From the NCBI RefSeq assembly GCF_029211225.1, contig NZ_JARGEM010000002.1, forward strand, positions 372,001-436,000: 64,000 nucleotides of DNA. Direction: 5' to 3'. The notes under the pieces were generated by a model. The model worked only from the letters and a program-made list of their open reading frames with translations. It did no database searches and had not been told where the DNA came from. Of the stretch, positions 18,988 to 30,926 are shown piece by piece (the first letter of the stretch is position 1; each line of letters begins with the position of its first letter). This stretch comes from Antiquaquibacter metalliresistens (lineage in GTDB: Bacteria; Actinomycetota; Actinomycetes; Actinomycetales; Microbacteriaceae). The position numbers and the translations under genes are program-made.

Positions 18988-19368
18988 CTACTTGCGGCCG
19001 GCCTTCTTCTTGCCGGCAACGGTGCGCTTCGGACCCTTGCGGGTACGGGCGTTGGTCTTGGTGCGCTGCCCGTGCACGGGCAGGCCGCGACGGTGGCGGA
19101 TGCCCTGGTACGAGCCGATCTCGACCTTGCGACGGATGTCGGCCGCGACCTCACGACGGAGGTCACCCTCCACCTTGAAGTTCAGCTCGATGTAGTCGCG
19201 CAGTGCGATGAGCTGGTCATCCGTGAGGTCCTTGACCCGGATGTCCTTGTCGATGCCGGTGTCGGCGAGGGTCTTGAGCGACCGCGTGCGGCCGACCCCG
19301 TAGATGTACGTCAGTGCGACCTCAACGCGCTTGTCGCGCGGGATGTCGACGCCTGCCAGACGTGCCAT
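18988..19368 (-). CDS. rpsM: 30S ribosomal protein S13
   Basis: 126 residues: [30 protein letters not shown], a helix-hairpin-helix region, and the basic tail [21 protein letters not shown]. It contacts P-site tRNA and the L5 bridge. It lies 187 bases downstream of rpmJ, with a palindromic repeat in the gap. Confidence 0.97.
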   Translation of the reverse strand: MARLAGVDIPRDKRVEVALTYIYGVGRTRSLKTLADTGIDKDIRVKDLTDDQLIALRDYIELNFKVEGDLRREVAADIRRKVEIGSYQGIRHRRGLPVHGQRTKTNARTRKGPKRTVAGKKKAGRK

Positions 19369-19507
19369 GGTGGCTTCTCCCTTATGGAGTCATGTGGAGG
19401 TGATGGACAGTTCCGGTGCCTGGGCCTCCAACCCTGGGTGTCCCCGGTGATCGATCGAAGTCGAGATCCGGATCTTGGAACTGCTCTGTGTATTCAGTTG
19501 TTGCTGT

Positions 19508-19548
19508 GGTGATCGAGCCCGTCGAGACCTCGACGTCGCTCGATCACC
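19508..19548. repeat. GATCGAG/CTCGATC intergenic palindrome
   Basis: GGTGATCGAG (19508-19517) pairs with CTCGATCACC (19539-19548), and inside it CGTCGAG (19520-19526) pairs with CTCGACG (19529-19535). Related sequence occurs at 37178-37246. It sits between rpmJ and rpsM, just past the rpmJ stop, and may act as a terminator or as a repeat of the type dispersed through many Microbacteriaceae genomes. Confidence 0.7.
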
Positions 19549-19555
19549 GACCCTG

Positions 19556-19672
19556 CTAGCCCTGGCGCTGCTTGTGCCGCGGGTTGCTCTTGCAGATGAC
19601 CATCACGCGACCGTTGCGGCGGATGACGCGGCAGTGGTCACAGATCGGCTTGACGCTGGGGTTGACCTTCAT
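19556..19672 (-). CDS. rpmJ: 50S ribosomal protein L36
   Basis: 38 residues. Conceptual translation gives [20 protein letters not shown] followed by [19 protein letters not shown]11, C14, C27 and H33 form the zinc site, so this is the zinc-binding (C+) version. It sits in the standard place between infA and rpsM. Confidence 0.97.
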   Translation of the reverse strand: MKVNPSVKPICDHCRVIRRNGRVMVICKSNPRHKQRQG

Positions 19673-19741
19673 GATTGTTTCCTTGCACTCGCTGTCTTCG
19701 TACTCGCGGTGTGCCGCGAGCCGTTACTTTCCAGCGGGCCC

Positions 19742-19963
19742 TTACTTGTAGCGGTACGTGATGCGGCCGCGGGTCAGGTCGTACGGGCTCAGCTCCACAA
19801 CCACGCGGTCCTCCGGGAGGATCCTGATGTAGTTCTGGCGCATCTTCCCCGAGATGTGCGCGAGCACCCTGTGTCCGTTGCTCAACTCAACGCGGAACAT
19901 CGCGTTGGGGAGAGCTTCGATCACTGCGCCCTCGATCTCGATGACACCGTCTTTCTTGGCCAT
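19742..19963 (-). CDS. infA: Translation initiation factor IF-1
   Basis: 73 residues of the S1/OB fold: [60 protein letters not shown]. It binds the ribosomal A site during initiation. The adk-infA gap of 168 bases carries a candidate promoter, suggesting that infA-rpmJ-rpsM-rpsK start separately from secY-adk. Confidence 0.97.
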   Translation of the reverse strand: MAKKDGVIEIEGAVIEALPNAMFRVELSNGHRVLAHISGKMRQNYIRILPEDRVVVELSPYDLTRGRITYRYK

Positions 19964-20073
19964 AGCCTCTTCGTCGCTAGAAGGTTGGGTCCGCCGGTCT
20001 GCGGTAGGTTCGGTGCTGCGTCTCGCGAGGAGACAGAAGGCACGACAAAGTCGGCCGGAAGCACCAAGGGTCG

Positions 20074-20102
20074 AGCCTACGCGATTTCGGCGTGTTGCGC
20101 CA
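20074..20102 (-). promoter_or_regulatory. Candidate promoter of the infA operon
   Basis: On the minus strand TGGCGC (20102-20097), 17 bases, then TAGGCT (20079-20074). The -35 is a weak match; the -10 fits the TANNNT pattern. It would give a leader of about 100 bases before infA. Confidence 0.45.
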
Positions 20103-20131
20103 GTCGTTCGCGGAAAGCGAAGGAAGGGATG

Positions 20132-20727
20132 CTACGCGCTCGCCGCGTCGGGCTGCGCGATTCCGCGACCCGCCAACGCTGCAGCGATGCGCTCGGTGAC
20201 CTCGTCGATCGGACCGAGGGCATCCACCTTCACGAGCACGCCACGCGCGGCGTAGATGTCGATGAGCGGCTCGGTCTGCTCGCGGTACACCTCGAGACGG
20301 TGGCGCACCACTGCCTCGTCGTCGTCCGTGCGTCCCTGCTCGTGCGCGCGCTTGCGCAGGCGCTCCACGACCACGTCGGGGTCCGCGACGAGCTCGACCA
20401 CAGCATCCAGGCCCGTGCCGTGCTCGGCGAGGAACTCGTCGAGCTCGCGCACCTGGTCGGTCGTGCGGGGGTAGCCGTCGAGCAGGAAACCGTTCGCCGC
20501 GTCCGCCTCGGCGAGACGGTCCCGGATGAGCGCGTTCGTGAGCTCGTCCGGCACGTTGTCGCCGGCATCCATGTAGGCCTTCGCCTTCTTGCCGAGCTCG
20601 GTCTCGTTCTTGACGTTGCTGCGGAAGATGTCCCCAGTGGAGATCGCGGGCACCAGGTAGGCCTCGGACAGCCGCACCGCCTGGGTGCCCTTGCCGGCAC
20701 CGGGCGGGCCGATGAGCAGGAGCCGGG

Positions 20728-20731
<4 letters not shown>
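20132..20731 (-). CDS. adk: Adenylate kinase
   Basis: Interconverts ATP+AMP and 2 ADP. 199 residues. The P-loop GPPGAGKGT is at 8-16, followed by [20 protein letters not shown] (AMP/lid hinge) and [14 protein letters not shown]. The length and short lid without a zinc knuckle are typical of actinobacteria. The start is TTG, whose last two bases open the secY stop (TTGA), so adk is coupled to secY. No better start exists nearby. Confidence 0.96.
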
Positions 20732-22068
<1,337 letters not shown>

Positions 22069-22096
22069 AACGCCTCCGTTACTGAAGTAAAGCAAT

Positions 22097-22129
22097 CGGG
22101 TGGGGGCTCCGCCAGGAAGCCCCCACCCG
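22097..22129 (-). terminator. Intrinsic terminator or attenuator between rplO and secY
   Basis: CGGGTGGGGGCT (22097-22108) and AGCCCCCACCCG (22118-22129) form a perfect 12-bp stem with a 9-base loop. On the minus strand it is followed by CGATTGCTTTACTT. It lies just after the rplO stop and 29 bases before the secY start. Confidence 0.8.
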
Positions 22130-22147
22130 GTAGACCCGATGGGTCGG

Positions 22148-22807
22148 CTACTTGACCGATCCGCCAGCCGCGACGATCTTCTGCTCGGCAGAGCTCGAGA
22201 CCTTGTCGACGGCAACGTTCAGCTTAACCGCAATATCGCCCGACCCGAGAACCTTGACCTTCTCGTTCTTGCGCACCGCACCCTTCGCGACGAGGTCGCC
22301 GATGGTGACGTCGCCGCCCTTCGGGTACAGCTCGGCGAGCTTCTCGAGGTTCACGACCTGGTACTCGACGCGGAACGGGTTCTTGAACCCACGCAGCTTC
22401 GGGGAGCGCATGACCTGGTTCAGGTTGCCGCCCTCGAGCCCGACGCGCACCTGATAGCGGGCCTTGGTGCCCTTGGTGCCACGACCGGCCGTCTTGCCCT
22501 TCGAGCCCTCACCGCGTCCGACGCGGATGCGGTCCTTCTTGGCGCCGGCAGCGGGACGCAGGTGGTGCGCCTTGAGCACCTGGGGGCGCGACGCGACGTC
22601 GGCCGCAGGGGCCTTCTTCGCGGGCGCGCTCTTGGCGGCCGGCGCCTTTGCGGCAGCGGCCGTCTCGGCCTTGGGCGCAGCGGCCTTGGCCGGCGCCTTC
22701 TCGGCGGCGGCCTTCGGGGCGGCGGCCTTGGGCGCAGCGGCCTTCGCCGGCGCCTTCTCGGCAGCAGCCTTCGGGGCAGCAGCCTTCTTGGGGGCTTCGT
22801 CAGCCAT
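22148..22807 (-). CDS. rplO: 50S ribosomal protein L15 with repetitive N-terminal extension
   Basis: 219 residues against about 145-150 for the family. The L15 fold starts near residue 77 ([36 protein letters not shown]). Residues 1-75 are an Ala/Lys/Pro array in which [14 protein letters not shown] is repeated twice. The ATG at 22807 overlaps the rpmD stop (TAATG), which supports translation of the extension, although no AUG-independent evidence exists. The last gene before the terminator. Confidence 0.95.
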   Translation of the reverse strand: MADEAPKKAAAPKAAAEKAPAKAAAPKAAAPKAAAEKAPAKAAAPKAETAAAAKAPAAKSAPAKKAPAADVASRPQVLKAHHLRPAAGAKKDRIRVGRGEGSKGKTAGRGTKGTKARYQVRVGLEGGNLNQVMRSPKLRGFKNPFRVEYQVVNLEKLAELYPKGGDVTIGDLVAKGAVRKNEKVKVLGSGDIAVKLNVAVDKVSSSAEQKIVAAGGSVK

Positions 22808-22992
22808 TAGTCAATCTCCTCGACCTTGACGAGGTGAGCGACCGTGCGCACGTAGCCACGGTTCTGCTTGTTGTCCTCGCGCACCACGACGTCACCGATC
22901 CTGTGGAGCCCGAGGCTCCGCAGGGTGTCACGCTGGTTCTGCTTCTCACTGATCTTCGACTTGATCTGGGTCACCTTCAGGCGCGCGGCCAT
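22807..22992 (-). CDS. rpmD: 50S ribosomal protein L30
   Basis: 61 residues: [52 protein letters not shown]. The length and motifs match bacterial L30. It overlaps both neighbours by one base. Confidence 0.96.
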   Translation of the reverse strand: MAARLKVTQIKSKISEKQNQRDTLRSLGLHRIGDVVVREDNKQNRGYVRTVAHLVKVEEID

Positions 22993-23708
22993 CAGACACC
23001 TGCCTTCGCTGCTTCACGGGCCTCGGCCTCGGCACGCAGCAGGCGAGCCGGGACGACGAGGTCCACCTCGAGGCCGCGGCGCGCGGCGACCGCGCGGGGC
23101 TCCTCGAGCTGCTTGAGCGCCTCGACGGTGGCGTGCACGATGTTGATCGTGTTCGACGAGCCGAGGGACTTGGAGAGCACGTCGTGGATGCCGGCGCACT
23201 CGAGCACGGCGCGCACCGGACCACCGGCGATAACACCGGTACCGGCGGACGCGGGACGCAGCAGCACGACGCCGGCGGCGGCCTCACCCTGCACCGGGTG
23301 CGGGATGGTGGCGCCGACGCGGGGCACGCGGAAGAAGTTCTTCTTGGCTTCCTCGACACCCTTCGAGATCGCCAGCGGCACCTCGCGGGCTTTGCCGTAG
23401 CCGACGCCGACGAGACCGTTGCCGTCGCCGACGACGACGAGCGCCGTGAAGCTGAAGCGACGACCGCCCTTGACGACCTTGGAGACGCGGTTGATGGTCA
23501 CGACGCGCTCGAGGAACTGGCTCTTCTCCGCGTCGCGGCCGCTGTTGCGGTCGCGATTCGGGTTGCGCTCACGACCGCCACGGCGGGCCTCGCGAGGCTC
23601 GCTCACGACATCCGTCGCGGGCGCGTCAACGACAGCCTCGGCCGGGGCCGTGGTTTCGACAGCCTCAGCGGCCACGTCCTGCTCCTTGTTCTTGATTTCG
23701 TCGCTCAC
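22992..23708 (-). CDS. rpsE: 30S ribosomal protein S5
   Basis: 238 residues. The first about 60 are a charged low-complexity extension (acidic, then [18 protein letters not shown]). The S5 fold follows: [57 protein letters not shown]. It takes part in decoding accuracy. The GTG start overlaps the rplR stop (GTGA). Confidence 0.96.
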   Translation of the reverse strand: MSDEIKNKEQDVAAEAVETTAPAEAVVDAPATDVVSEPREARRGGRERNPNRDRNSGRDAEKSQFLERVVTINRVSKVVKGGRRFSFTALVVVGDGNGLVGVGYGKAREVPLAISKGVEEAKKNFFRVPRVGATIPHPVQGEAAAGVVLLRPASAGTGVIAGGPVRAVLECAGIHDVLSKSLGSSNTINIVHATVEALKQLEEPRAVAARRGLEVDLVVPARLLRAEAEAREAAKAGV

Positions 23709-24076
23709 AGGCTCAGCCCTCCTTCGCGGGCGCCGTCGGCGATCGCCGCGACCCTCCCCGCATAACGGCTGCCACCGCGGTCGAACACGACCGCCTCGAT
23801 GCCTGCCTTCTTCGCGCGCTCGGCGACGAGCTCGCCGACCTTGCGGGCCTTCGCGGTCTTGTCACCGTCGAAGGTGCGCAGGTCCGCTTCGAGCGTCGAC
23901 GCGGAGGCCAGCGTGTGGCCCTTCGAGTCGTCGACGACCTGCACGAACACGTGGCGGGCCGAACGGGTGACGACCAGACGCGGACGCGCCTCGGTGCCGA
24001 CGACCTTCTTGCGAAGGCGTGCGTGCCGACGGCTCTTCGCCGCGGACTTGGACTTGCCCCTGGTTCCCAGAGCCAT
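23705..24076 (-). CDS. rplR: 50S ribosomal protein L18
   Basis: 123 residues: [53 protein letters not shown]. It binds 5S rRNA with L5. The ATG at 24076 is preferred; a GTG six bases upstream would overlap the rplF stop and is possible. Confidence 0.96.
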   Translation of the reverse strand: MALGTRGKSKSAAKSRRHARLRKKVVGTEARPRLVVTRSARHVFVQVVDDSKGHTLASASTLEADLRTFDGDKTAKARKVGELVAERAKKAGIEAVVFDRGGSRYAGRVAAIADGAREGGLSL

Positions 24077-24078
24077 GA

Positions 24079-24615
24079 TCACTTACCACTCTTTCCGGCC
24101 TTGCGGCGAACGACCTCGCCGGCGTAACGCACACCCTTGCCCTTGTAGGGCTCGGGCTTGCGCAGCTTGCGGATGTTCGCTGCGACCTCGCCGACGGCCT
24201 GCTTGTCGATGCCGCTGACGGTCAGCTTGTTGTTGCCCTCGACCGTGAAGCTGATCCCGGCGGGCGGGTCCACGGTGATGGAGTGAGAGAAGCCGAGCGC
24301 GAACTCGACCGAGTTGCCCTTGGCGGCGACGCGGTATCCGGTGCCGACGACCTCGAGGCCCTTGGTGTAGCCCTCGGTGACGCCGACGATCTGGTTCGCG
24401 ATGAGCGTGCGGGTCAGACCGTGCAGCGAACGCGACTCGCGCTCGTCGTCGGGACGGGTGACGAGCACCTGTCCGTCTTCGATCTTCGCCTCGATGGGGC
24501 TCTTGACGACGAGCGAGAGCTCGCCCTTCGGGCCCTTGACCGCGATGGCCTGGCCATCGATCTTGACCTCGACCCCCGCGGGGATGTCGATGGGCAGACG
24601 TCCGATACGTGACAT
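24079..24615 (-). CDS. rplF: 50S ribosomal protein L6
   Basis: 178 residues: [33 protein letters not shown], and the C-terminal [19 protein letters not shown]. It lies near the sarcin-ricin loop. It starts 6 bases after rpsH. Confidence 0.97.
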   Translation of the reverse strand: MSRIGRLPIDIPAGVEVKIDGQAIAVKGPKGELSLVVKSPIEAKIEDGQVLVTRPDDERESRSLHGLTRTLIANQIVGVTEGYTKGLEVVGTGYRVAAKGNSVEFALGFSHSITVDPPAGISFTVEGNNKLTVSGIDKQAVGEVAANIRKLRKPEPYKGKGVRYAGEVVRRKAGKSGK

Positions 24616-24621
24616 CTCAGG

Positions 24622-25020
24622 TCACCACACGTAGGCGAGGACTTCCCCACCCACGCCCTTCTTGGTCGCCTCGCGGTCGGTCAGCAGACCGGAGGAGGTG
24701 GACAGGATCGCGACGCCGAGGCCGCCGAACACCTTGGGCACCTCGGTCGACTTCGCGTACACGCGCAGGCCGGGCTTCGAGACGCGCTTGATCCCGACGA
24801 TGGAGCGCTCGCGGTTGGGACCGTACTTGAGGTCGATGGTGAGGGTCTGGCCCACGCGGGCGTCCTCCACCTTCCAGCCGGCGATGTATCCCTCGGTCTT
24901 GAGGATCTCGGCGATGTGCGACTTCAGCTTGCTGCTGGGCAGCGACACCGTGTCGTGGTACGCCGAGTTGGCGTTGCGCAGCCTGGTGAGCAGGTCTGCG
25001 ACCGGATCGGTCATGGTCAT
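24622..25020 (-). CDS. rpsH: 30S ribosomal protein S8
   Basis: 132 residues: [37 protein letters not shown], and [19 protein letters not shown]. Primary 16S-binding protein and, in many bacteria, the spc-operon repressor. AGGAAAC lies 7 bases before the first ATG (MTMTD), so that start is used. The 62-base gap to rplE contains CATCCG-N5-CGGATG, a small hairpin. Confidence 0.97.
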   Translation of the reverse strand: MTMTDPVADLLTRLRNANSAYHDTVSLPSSKLKSHIAEILKTEGYIAGWKVEDARVGQTLTIDLKYGPNRERSIVGIKRVSKPGLRVYAKSTEVPKVFGGLGVAILSTSSGLLTDREATKKGVGGEVLAYVW

Positions 25021-25082
25021 TGCTGTTGTTTCCTGTCTCGGCCGGTTTCGGCATCCGTTACGCGGATGACGACCTGGTCGGG

Positions 25083-25679
25083 TTAGTTGGCTGAGGCGTT
25101 CTCAGCCGTGCGGAACGGGAAGCCGAGCGCCTTGAGCAGCGCGCGACCCTCCTCGTCGTTCTTGGCCGTGGTCACGACGGTGATGTCGAAACCGCGGACG
25201 CGGTCGATCTTGTCCTGGTCGATCTCGTGGAACATGGACTGCTCCGTGAGACCGAAGGTGTAGTTGCCGTTGCCGTCGAACTGCTTGTCCGAGAGGCCGC
25301 GGAAGTCGCGGATGCGGGGCAGCGCGAGCGAGATGAGCCGGTCGAGGAACTCCCAGGCCCGGTCACCGCGAAGGGTGACATGGGCACCGATCGGCTGACC
25401 CTCGCGCAGCTTGAACTGAGCGATGGACTTGCGCGCGGCGGTGACCTGCGGCTTCTGGCCGGTGATGGCGGTGAGGTCCTTGACGGCGCCCTCGATGATC
25501 TTCGAGTCGCGCGCGGCCTCGCCGACGCCGGTGTTGACGACGACCTTCACGATGCCGGGCACCTGGTGCACGTTCGTGAAGCCGAAGTCCTTCTTCAGCT
25601 GGGCGGCGATCTCGTCGCGGTACTTCTGCTTTAGGCGCGGCTGGATTTTGCCAGTCGGCGCGGCAGCGGTGGTGCTCAT
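25083..25679 (-). CDS. rplE: 50S ribosomal protein L5
   Basis: 198 residues: [79 protein letters not shown]. Binds 5S rRNA and forms the bridge to S13. Confidence 0.97.
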   Translation of the reverse strand: MSTTAAAPTGKIQPRLKQKYRDEIAAQLKKDFGFTNVHQVPGIVKVVVNTGVGEAARDSKIIEGAVKDLTAITGQKPQVTAARKSIAQFKLREGQPIGAHVTLRGDRAWEFLDRLISLALPRIRDFRGLSDKQFDGNGNYTFGLTEQSMFHEIDQDKIDRVRGFDITVVTTAKNDEEGRALLKALGFPFRTAENASAN

Positions 25680-25681
25680 GA

Positions 25682-26140
25682 TTACTCAGCGTCCTCAGGG
25701 TTGGTGTTGCTCGACTTGGCAGTCGACGAGACCGGCTCGGCGGCCTTCTCGGTTGTTGCCTTCTTGGCGGCAGCCTTTGCGGGCTTCTTGGCCTCGACGC
25801 GACGCGACTTCTTGAAGAAGCGCACGCGGGTGGTCTTGCCCCGGTCATCCGTCTCGACGCGGAAGCCCACGCGAGCCGGCAGCTTGGTGTCGGGGTCGAC
25901 GAGCGCGACGTTGGAGACGTGAATCGGTGCCTCCATGGTCTCGATGCCGCCCGTCTTCGTGCCGCGCTGGGTCTGTCCGACCTTCACGTGCTTGGTGACG
26001 TAGTTCACGCCCTCGACGATCACGCGGTCCTTGTCGGCGAGCACGCCGATCACACGACCCTGCTTGCCGCGGTCTCCACCGCGCTCCTGGGTCGGGCCGC
26101 TGATGACCTGCACGAGGTCGCCCTTGCGAATGTTTGCCAT
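25682..26140 (-). CDS. rplX: 50S ribosomal protein L24 with C-terminal tail
   Basis: 152 residues against about 105. The KOW-containing fold is at the start ([40 protein letters not shown]). After about residue 115 comes a Lys/Ala then Ser/Thr-rich tail ([20 protein letters not shown]). Two bases separate it from rplE. Confidence 0.96.
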   Translation of the reverse strand: MANIRKGDLVQVISGPTQERGGDRGKQGRVIGVLADKDRVIVEGVNYVTKHVKVGQTQRGTKTGGIETMEAPIHVSNVALVDPDTKLPARVGFRVETDDRGKTTRVRFFKKSRRVEAKKPAKAAAKKATTEKAAEPVSSTAKSSNTNPEDAE

Positions 26141-26142
26141 GG

Positions 26143-26511
26143 CTACAGCACCTCCGGTGCCAGCGAGATGATCTTCATGAACTTCTTGTCGCGAAGCTCA
26201 CGGCCGACCGGCCCGAAGATGCGGGTACCGCGCGGGTCCCCGTCGGCCTTCAGAATCACGGCGGCGTTCTCGTCGAACTTGATGTACGAACCGTCGGGAC
26301 GACGGGTCTGCTTGACGACGCGCACGATGACGGCCTTGACCACATCGCCCTTCTTGACGTTGCCGCCCGGGATCGCGTCCTTGACCGTGGCGACGATCAC
26401 GTCGCCGAGGCCGGCGTACCGACGGCCGGAGCCGCCGAGCACGCGAATCGTGAGGAGTTCCTTGGCGCCGGTGTTGTCGGCGACCTTGACTCGGGATTCC
26501 TGCTGAAGCAT
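26143..26511 (-). CDS. rplN: 50S ribosomal protein L14
   Basis: 122 residues, exactly the family length: [60 protein letters not shown]. Confidence 0.98.
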   Translation of the reverse strand: MLQQESRVKVADNTGAKELLTIRVLGGSGRRYAGLGDVIVATVKDAIPGGNVKKGDVVKAVIVRVVKQTRRPDGSYIKFDENAAVILKADGDPRGTRIFGPVGRELRDKKFMKIISLAPEVL

Positions 26512-26514
26512 GAG

Positions 26515-26835
26515 CTACTTCGCCTTCTCGAGAATCTCGACCAGGCGCCAGCGCTTGGTGGCGCTGAGCGGACGGGTCTCGCTGATGAGAACGAGGTCGC
26601 CGATGCCGGCCGCGTTGGCCTCATCGTGCGCCTTGACCTTGGAGGTACGGCGGATGACCTTGCCGTACAGGGGGTGCTTCACGCGGTCCTCGACCTCGAC
26701 GACGACGGTCTTGTCCATCTTGTCGCTGGTGACGTATCCGCGGCGCACCTTGCGGTATCCACGAGCCTCGACGTCCTTGACATCGTGGGCGGAGGACTCG
26801 TGTCCGGATTCGGCCTTCTTGGTGACAGCAGCCAT
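26515..26835 (-). CDS. rpsQ: 30S ribosomal protein S17
   Basis: 106 residues. The S17 OB fold starts about residue 28 ([59 protein letters not shown]). The first 25 residues are a short charged extension. Its ATG overlaps the rpmC stop (TAATG). Confidence 0.97.
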   Translation of the reverse strand: MAAVTKKAESGHESSAHDVKDVEARGYRKVRRGYVTSDKMDKTVVVEVEDRVKHPLYGKVIRRTSKVKAHDEANAAGIGDLVLISETRPLSATKRWRLVEILEKAK

Positions 26836-27182
26836 TACTTGCTCGCCTCCTCAGTCTCGGTAGTGGACTCCTCGGCCGCAGCCTCGGTGGTCTCGGTCTT
26901 GCTGGTGGTCTTCGCGGCGGCCTTCTTGGGGGCCTTCGCGGGGGCGGCCTCGACGACCGGGGTGGCCCGGATGCCGAGCTCGCGCTCACGGATGATCGTG
27001 TAGATGCGAGCGATGTCGCGCTTGACGGCCCGAATGCGGCCGTGGCTCTCGAGCTGACCGGTGGCGGACTGGAAGCGCAGGTTGAACAGCTCTTCCTTGG
27101 CCTTCTTCAGCTCGTCGACGAGACGCTCGTCTTCAAAGGTGTCGAGCTCGACGGGGGCGAGCTCCTTGGATCCGATCGCCAT
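26835..27182 (-). CDS. rpmC: 50S ribosomal protein L29 with C-terminal tail
   Basis: 115 residues against 60-80. The two-helix L29 fold is [19 protein letters not shown] then [21 protein letters not shown] tail of about 45 residues ([20 protein letters not shown], then acidic) follows. The ATG overlaps the rplP stop (TAATG). It lies beside the nascent-chain tunnel exit. Confidence 0.96.
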   Translation of the reverse strand: MAIGSKELAPVELDTFEDERLVDELKKAKEELFNLRFQSATGQLESHGRIRAVKRDIARIYTIIRERELGIRATPVVEAAPAKAPKKAAAKTTSKTETTEAAAEESTTETEEASK

Positions 27183-27601
27183 TATGCGTCGCCCTCCTCG
27201 CGCTTGATGATGCGTGCCTTGAGGGGCAGCTTGTGGATCGCGCGCATGAGTGCCTCGCGCGCGAGGGTCTCGTTCACGCCCGCGAGCTCGAAGAGCACGC
27301 GACCGGGCTTGACGTTGGCGACCCACCACTCCGGCGAACCCTTACCGGAACCCATGCGGGTTTCGGCCGGCTTCTTGGTCAGCGGGCGGTCGGGGTAGAT
27401 GTTGGTCCACACCTTTCCACCGCGCTTGATGTGGCGGGTCATCGCGATGCGCGCCGCCTCGATCTGACGGTTCGTGACATACGCGGGCGTGAGCGCCTGG
27501 ATGCCGTACTCACCGAACGACACCACGGTGCCGCCGGTGGCCTGACCGCTGCGACCGGGGTGGTGCTGCTTGCGGTGCTTGACCTTGCGTGGGATAAGCA
27601 T
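27182..27601 (-). CDS. rplP: 50S ribosomal protein L16
   Basis: 139 residues: [60 protein letters not shown]. Organises the tRNA-binding surface of 23S rRNA. Confidence 0.98.
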   Translation of the reverse strand: MLIPRKVKHRKQHHPGRSGQATGGTVVSFGEYGIQALTPAYVTNRQIEAARIAMTRHIKRGGKVWTNIYPDRPLTKKPAETRMGSGKGSPEWWVANVKPGRVLFELAGVNETLAREALMRAIHKLPLKARIIKREEGDA

Positions 27602-27603
27602 GG

Positions 27604-28392
27604 TTACGCCTCAACTCCTGCTGCGACGGGCGCCTCGGCCTTGGGGGCCGAGGAGCGGGGCGGACGGCTGTCGCGACGGTCACCGTCACGACGGTCGTCA
27701 CGACGGTCCGGTCGCGATGACTTCTGGTTGGCCTGCTCGCGAGCGAGCTCCTTGTTGGTGATGTCGCCCTTGTAGATCCAGACCTTCACACCGATGCGAC
27801 CGAACGTCGTCTTGGCCTCGTAGAAGCCGTAGTCGATGTTGGCGCGCAGCGTGTGCAGCGGAACGCGACCCTCGCGGTAGAACTCGGAGCGGCTCATCTC
27901 CGCGCCACCGAGACGACCGGAGACCTGGATGCGAACACCCTTCGCCCCGGCGCGCTGAGCACCCTGCAGACCCTTGCGCATCGCGCGGCGGAACGCCACA
28001 CGTGCGGAGAGCTGCTCGGCGATGCCCTGGGCGACCAGCTGAGCCTCGGCCTCGGGGTTCTTGACCTCGAGGATGTTGAGCTGGATCTGCTTGCCCGTGA
28101 GCTTCTCGAGGTCGGCGCGGATGCGCTCGGCCTCGGCGCCACGGCGACCGATCACGATGCCCGGACGCGCGGTGTGGATGTCCACCCGCACACGGTCACG
28201 CGTGCGCTCGATCTCGATGCGGGCGACGCCGGCACGGTCGAGCGAGGTCTTCAGCAGAGAACGGATCTTGATGTCCTCGGCGACGTAGTCGCTGTACTTC
28301 TGCCCCGACTTGGTGCTGTCGGAGAACCAGCGCGACACGTGGTCGGTGGTGATGCCCAGACGGAAACCGTAGGGGTTGACCTTCTGTCCCAT
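27604..28392 (-). CDS. rpsC: 30S ribosomal protein S3
   Basis: 262 residues. N-terminal [20 protein letters not shown], a KH domain with [20 protein letters not shown], and the C-terminal domain [20 protein letters not shown]. The last about 40 residues are an Arg/Asp-rich tail ([20 protein letters not shown]). Part of the mRNA entry channel. Confidence 0.97.
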   Translation of the reverse strand: MGQKVNPYGFRLGITTDHVSRWFSDSTKSGQKYSDYVAEDIKIRSLLKTSLDRAGVARIEIERTRDRVRVDIHTARPGIVIGRRGAEAERIRADLEKLTGKQIQLNILEVKNPEAEAQLVAQGIAEQLSARVAFRRAMRKGLQGAQRAGAKGVRIQVSGRLGGAEMSRSEFYREGRVPLHTLRANIDYGFYEAKTTFGRIGVKVWIYKGDITNKELAREQANQKSSRPDRRDDRRDGDRRDSRPPRSSAPKAEAPVAAGVEA

Positions 28393-28793
28393 TACTTCTT
28401 CCCTGCCTTGGTGGTCGCGACCGGAGCCTCGCCGACGATGTGGTCGGGGGTGGCGAGCACCACGGTGATGTGGCTCGTGCGCTTGAGGATCTTGAAGGCG
28501 CGGCCCTGGGCGCGCGGCTGGAACCGCTTCAGGGTCGTTCCCTCATCGACGTAGGCCTTCGCGACGATCAGGTCCTGCTCGTCGAGGAAGGTGTTCGAGG
28601 CATCCGCCTTGACGCGCGCGTTGGCGATCGCGGATGCGACGAGCTTGTAGACCGGCTCGCTCGCACCCTGCGGCGCGAACTTCAGGATGGCCAGGGCCTC
28701 CTGGGCCTGCTTGCCGCGGATCATGTTGACGACGCGGCGAGCCTTCATGGGGGTGACGCGGATGTGCTTCACGCGTGCGATCGACTCGACCAT
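28392..28793 (-). CDS. rplV: 50S ribosomal protein L22
   Basis: 133 residues: [39 protein letters not shown], the tunnel-lining loop region and [17 protein letters not shown]. Overlaps its neighbours at TGATG and TAATG junctions. Confidence 0.97.
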   Translation of the reverse strand: MVESIARVKHIRVTPMKARRVVNMIRGKQAQEALAILKFAPQGASEPVYKLVASAIANARVKADASNTFLDEQDLIVAKAYVDEGTTLKRFQPRAQGRAFKILKRTSHITVVLATPDHIVGEAPVATTKAGKK

Positions 28794-29074
28794 CAGCGAC
28801 GGCGTCCCTTCTTGTCGTCCTTCTCGTGTCCACGGAAGGTGCGGGTGGGCGAGAACTCGCCGAGCTTGTGGCCCACCATGGTCTCGGTGACGAACACCGG
28901 GATGTGCTTGCGACCGTCGTGCACCGCGATGGTGTGCCCCAGCATGGCCGGGATGATCATCGAGCGGCGCGACCAGGTCTTGATCACGTTCTTACTGCCG
29001 GCCTCATTCGCCTTCACGACCTTCTGCAGCAGGTGGTCGTCGACGAAGGGGCCCTTCTTCAGACTGCGTGGCAT
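28793..29074 (-). CDS. rpsS: 30S ribosomal protein S19
   Basis: 93 residues: [39 protein letters not shown], and [18 protein letters not shown]. Canonical length and content. Confidence 0.98.
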   Translation of the reverse strand: MPRSLKKGPFVDDHLLQKVVKANEAGSKNVIKTWSRRSMIIPAMLGHTIAVHDGRKHIPVFVTETMVGHKLGEFSPTRTFRGHEKDDKKGRRR

Positions 29075-29085
29075 CTTCGGATCTC

Positions 29086-29925
29086 CTACTTGCGCTTCTT
29101 GCCGACGTTGCGGCGACGGACGATCAGCTGGTCACTGGGAAGGTTGCGCTTACGCGTACGGCCTTCCTTCTGGCCCCACGGGGAGACGGGGTGACGTCCA
29201 CCGGACGTCTTGCCCTCACCACCACCGTGCGGGTGGTCGACGGGGTTCATGGCGACACCACGCACGGTCGGGCGGACGCCCTTCCAGCGCATGCGGCCGG
29301 CCTTGCCCCAGTTGATGTTCGACTGCTCGGCGTTGCCGACCTCGCCGATGGTCGCGCGGCAGCGCACATCCACGTTGCGGATCTCACCCGAGGGCAGACG
29401 CAGCTGGGCGTACGGGCCGTCCTTGGCGACGAGACGCACCGAGGCGCCGGCGGAGCGGGCCATCTTGGCGCCGCCACCGGGACGGAGCTCGATCGCGTGG
29501 ATCACGGTACCGACCGGGATGTTCTTCAGCGGCAGGTTGTTGCCGGGCTTGATGTCCGCGGTGGGACCCGACTCGATGATGTCGCCCTGGTTCAGCTTGT
29601 TCGGCGCGATGATGTAGCGCTTCGTGCCGTCCACGAAGTGCAGCAGCGCGATGCGCGCCGTGCGGTTCGGGTCGTACTCGATGTGCGCGACCTTGGCGTT
29701 GACGCCGTCCTTGTCGGTGCGCTTGAAGTCGATCACGCGGTACTGGCGCTTGTGGCCACCACCGATGTGACGGGTCGTTATGCGACCGGCGTTGTTGCGG
29801 CCACCCGTCTTGGGCAGCGGGCGCAGCAGCGACTTCTCCGGGGTCGAGCGCGTGATCTCGGCGAAGTCTGCGACCGAGGAACCGCGACGACCGGGGGTCG
29901 TGGGCTTGTACTTGCGAATAGCCAT
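29086..29925 (-). CDS. rplB: 50S ribosomal protein L2
   Basis: 279 residues: [40 protein letters not shown], and [20 protein letters not shown], whose histidine lies near the peptidyl-transferase centre. Canonical length. Confidence 0.98.
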   Translation of the reverse strand: MAIRKYKPTTPGRRGSSVADFAEITRSTPEKSLLRPLPKTGGRNNAGRITTRHIGGGHKRQYRVIDFKRTDKDGVNAKVAHIEYDPNRTARIALLHFVDGTKRYIIAPNKLNQGDIIESGPTADIKPGNNLPLKNIPVGTVIHAIELRPGGGAKMARSAGASVRLVAKDGPYAQLRLPSGEIRNVDVRCRATIGEVGNAEQSNINWGKAGRMRWKGVRPTVRGVAMNPVDHPHGGGEGKTSGGRHPVSPWGQKEGRTRKRNLPSDQLIVRRRNVGKKRK

Positions 29926-29942
29926 GTCTGTTCTCCTCGGTC

Positions 29943-30245
29943 CTAGCCGACAGCCGTGAAGATGTCGATCGAACCGGACTTGAGCGTGACGATCGCACGC
30001 TTGGTGTCCTTGCGCTTACCGGTGCCGAACCGCGTGCGGCGGGTCTTGCCCGTGCGGTTCAGGGTGTTCACCGAGTCAACCTTGACGCCGAAGATCTTCT
30101 CGATGGCGAGCTTGATCTCGGTCTTGTTGGCACGGGGATCCACCTCGAAGGTGTACTTGCCGTCGTCGATCAGGCTGTAGCTCTTCTCGGAGACGACCGG
30201 CGCGAAGATGACGTCGCGCGGATCCTTGTACGTGGTCGCGGTCAT
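29943..30245 (-). CDS. rplW: 50S ribosomal protein L23
   Basis: 100 residues: [60 protein letters not shown]. Forms the docking site for trigger factor and SRP at the tunnel exit. Its ATG overlaps the rplD stop (ATGA). Confidence 0.97.
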   Translation of the reverse strand: MTATTYKDPRDVIFAPVVSEKSYSLIDDGKYTFEVDPRANKTEIKLAIEKIFGVKVDSVNTLNRTGKTRRTRFGTGKRKDTKRAIVTLKSGSIDIFTAVG

Positions 30246-30922
30246 GAGGCGGCCTCTTCCTTGTTCTGCTGCCCAGCGGCCTCGGCAGTGCCCTTCGACT
30301 TCGAAGCGATGAACGCCTCGAAGGAGCCCTTGGTGAACACGAGGTCGTCGGAGACGATCACGTCGTACGCGTTCAGCTGGTCGACCCACAGCACGTGGAC
30401 GGCCGGCAGGTTGCGCAGGCTCTTGTAGCTGACCTCGTCGGTGCGCTCGAGCACGACGAGCACGTTCTTGCCGGGGATGCCGGCGAGCACGGCTGCGGCG
30501 CCCTTGGTCGAGGGCACATCGCCCTTGCCGAAGGAGTCGACGATCGTCAGACGCTCGCCGCGCGCGCGGTCGGAGATCGCACCGAGCAGCGCCGCCGAGA
30601 TCATCTTCTTGGGGGTGCGCTGCGAGTAGTCGCGCGGCTGCGGGCCGTGCACGGTGCCACCGCCGCGGTGCTGCGGCATGCGCACCGAGCCCTGGCGGGC
30701 ACGACCGGTGCCCTTCTGCTTGAACGGCTTGACGCCCGAACCGGACACCTCGCCGCGGCCCTTGGTCTTGTGCGTGCCCTGGCGCGCCGCAGCGAGCTGG
30801 GCGACGACGACCTGGTGGATGAGCGGCACGTTGGTCTGCACGTCGAAGATCGCCGCGGGAAGGTCGACCGAACCGGTCTTCTTGCCCGAGGTGTCGATGA
30901 CGTCGAGAGATGCGTTGGCCAT
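30242..30922 (-). CDS. rplD: 50S ribosomal protein L4
   Basis: 226 residues: [20 protein letters not shown], the extended loop [20 protein letters not shown] that reaches the exit tunnel, and [21 protein letters not shown] short Glu/Gln-rich C-terminal tail is present. In proteobacteria L4 represses its own operon; nothing here proves that. Confidence 0.97.
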   Translation of the reverse strand: MANASLDVIDTSGKKTGSVDLPAAIFDVQTNVPLIHQVVVAQLAAARQGTHKTKGRGEVSGSGVKPFKQKGTGRARQGSVRMPQHRGGGTVHGPQPRDYSQRTPKKMISAALLGAISDRARGERLTIVDSFGKGDVPSTKGAAAVLAGIPGKNVLVVLERTDEVSYKSLRNLPAVHVLWVDQLNAYDVIVSDDLVFTKGSFEAFIASKSKGTAEAAGQQNKEEAAS

Positions 30923-30926
30923 GGTG

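Noticed and set aside
22640-22800. Tandem DNA repeat in the 5' part of rplO as a minisatellite or CRISPR-like array
   Set aside because: It is in frame, encodes a Lys/Ala/Pro array, and has no spacers; explained as a low-complexity protein extension.
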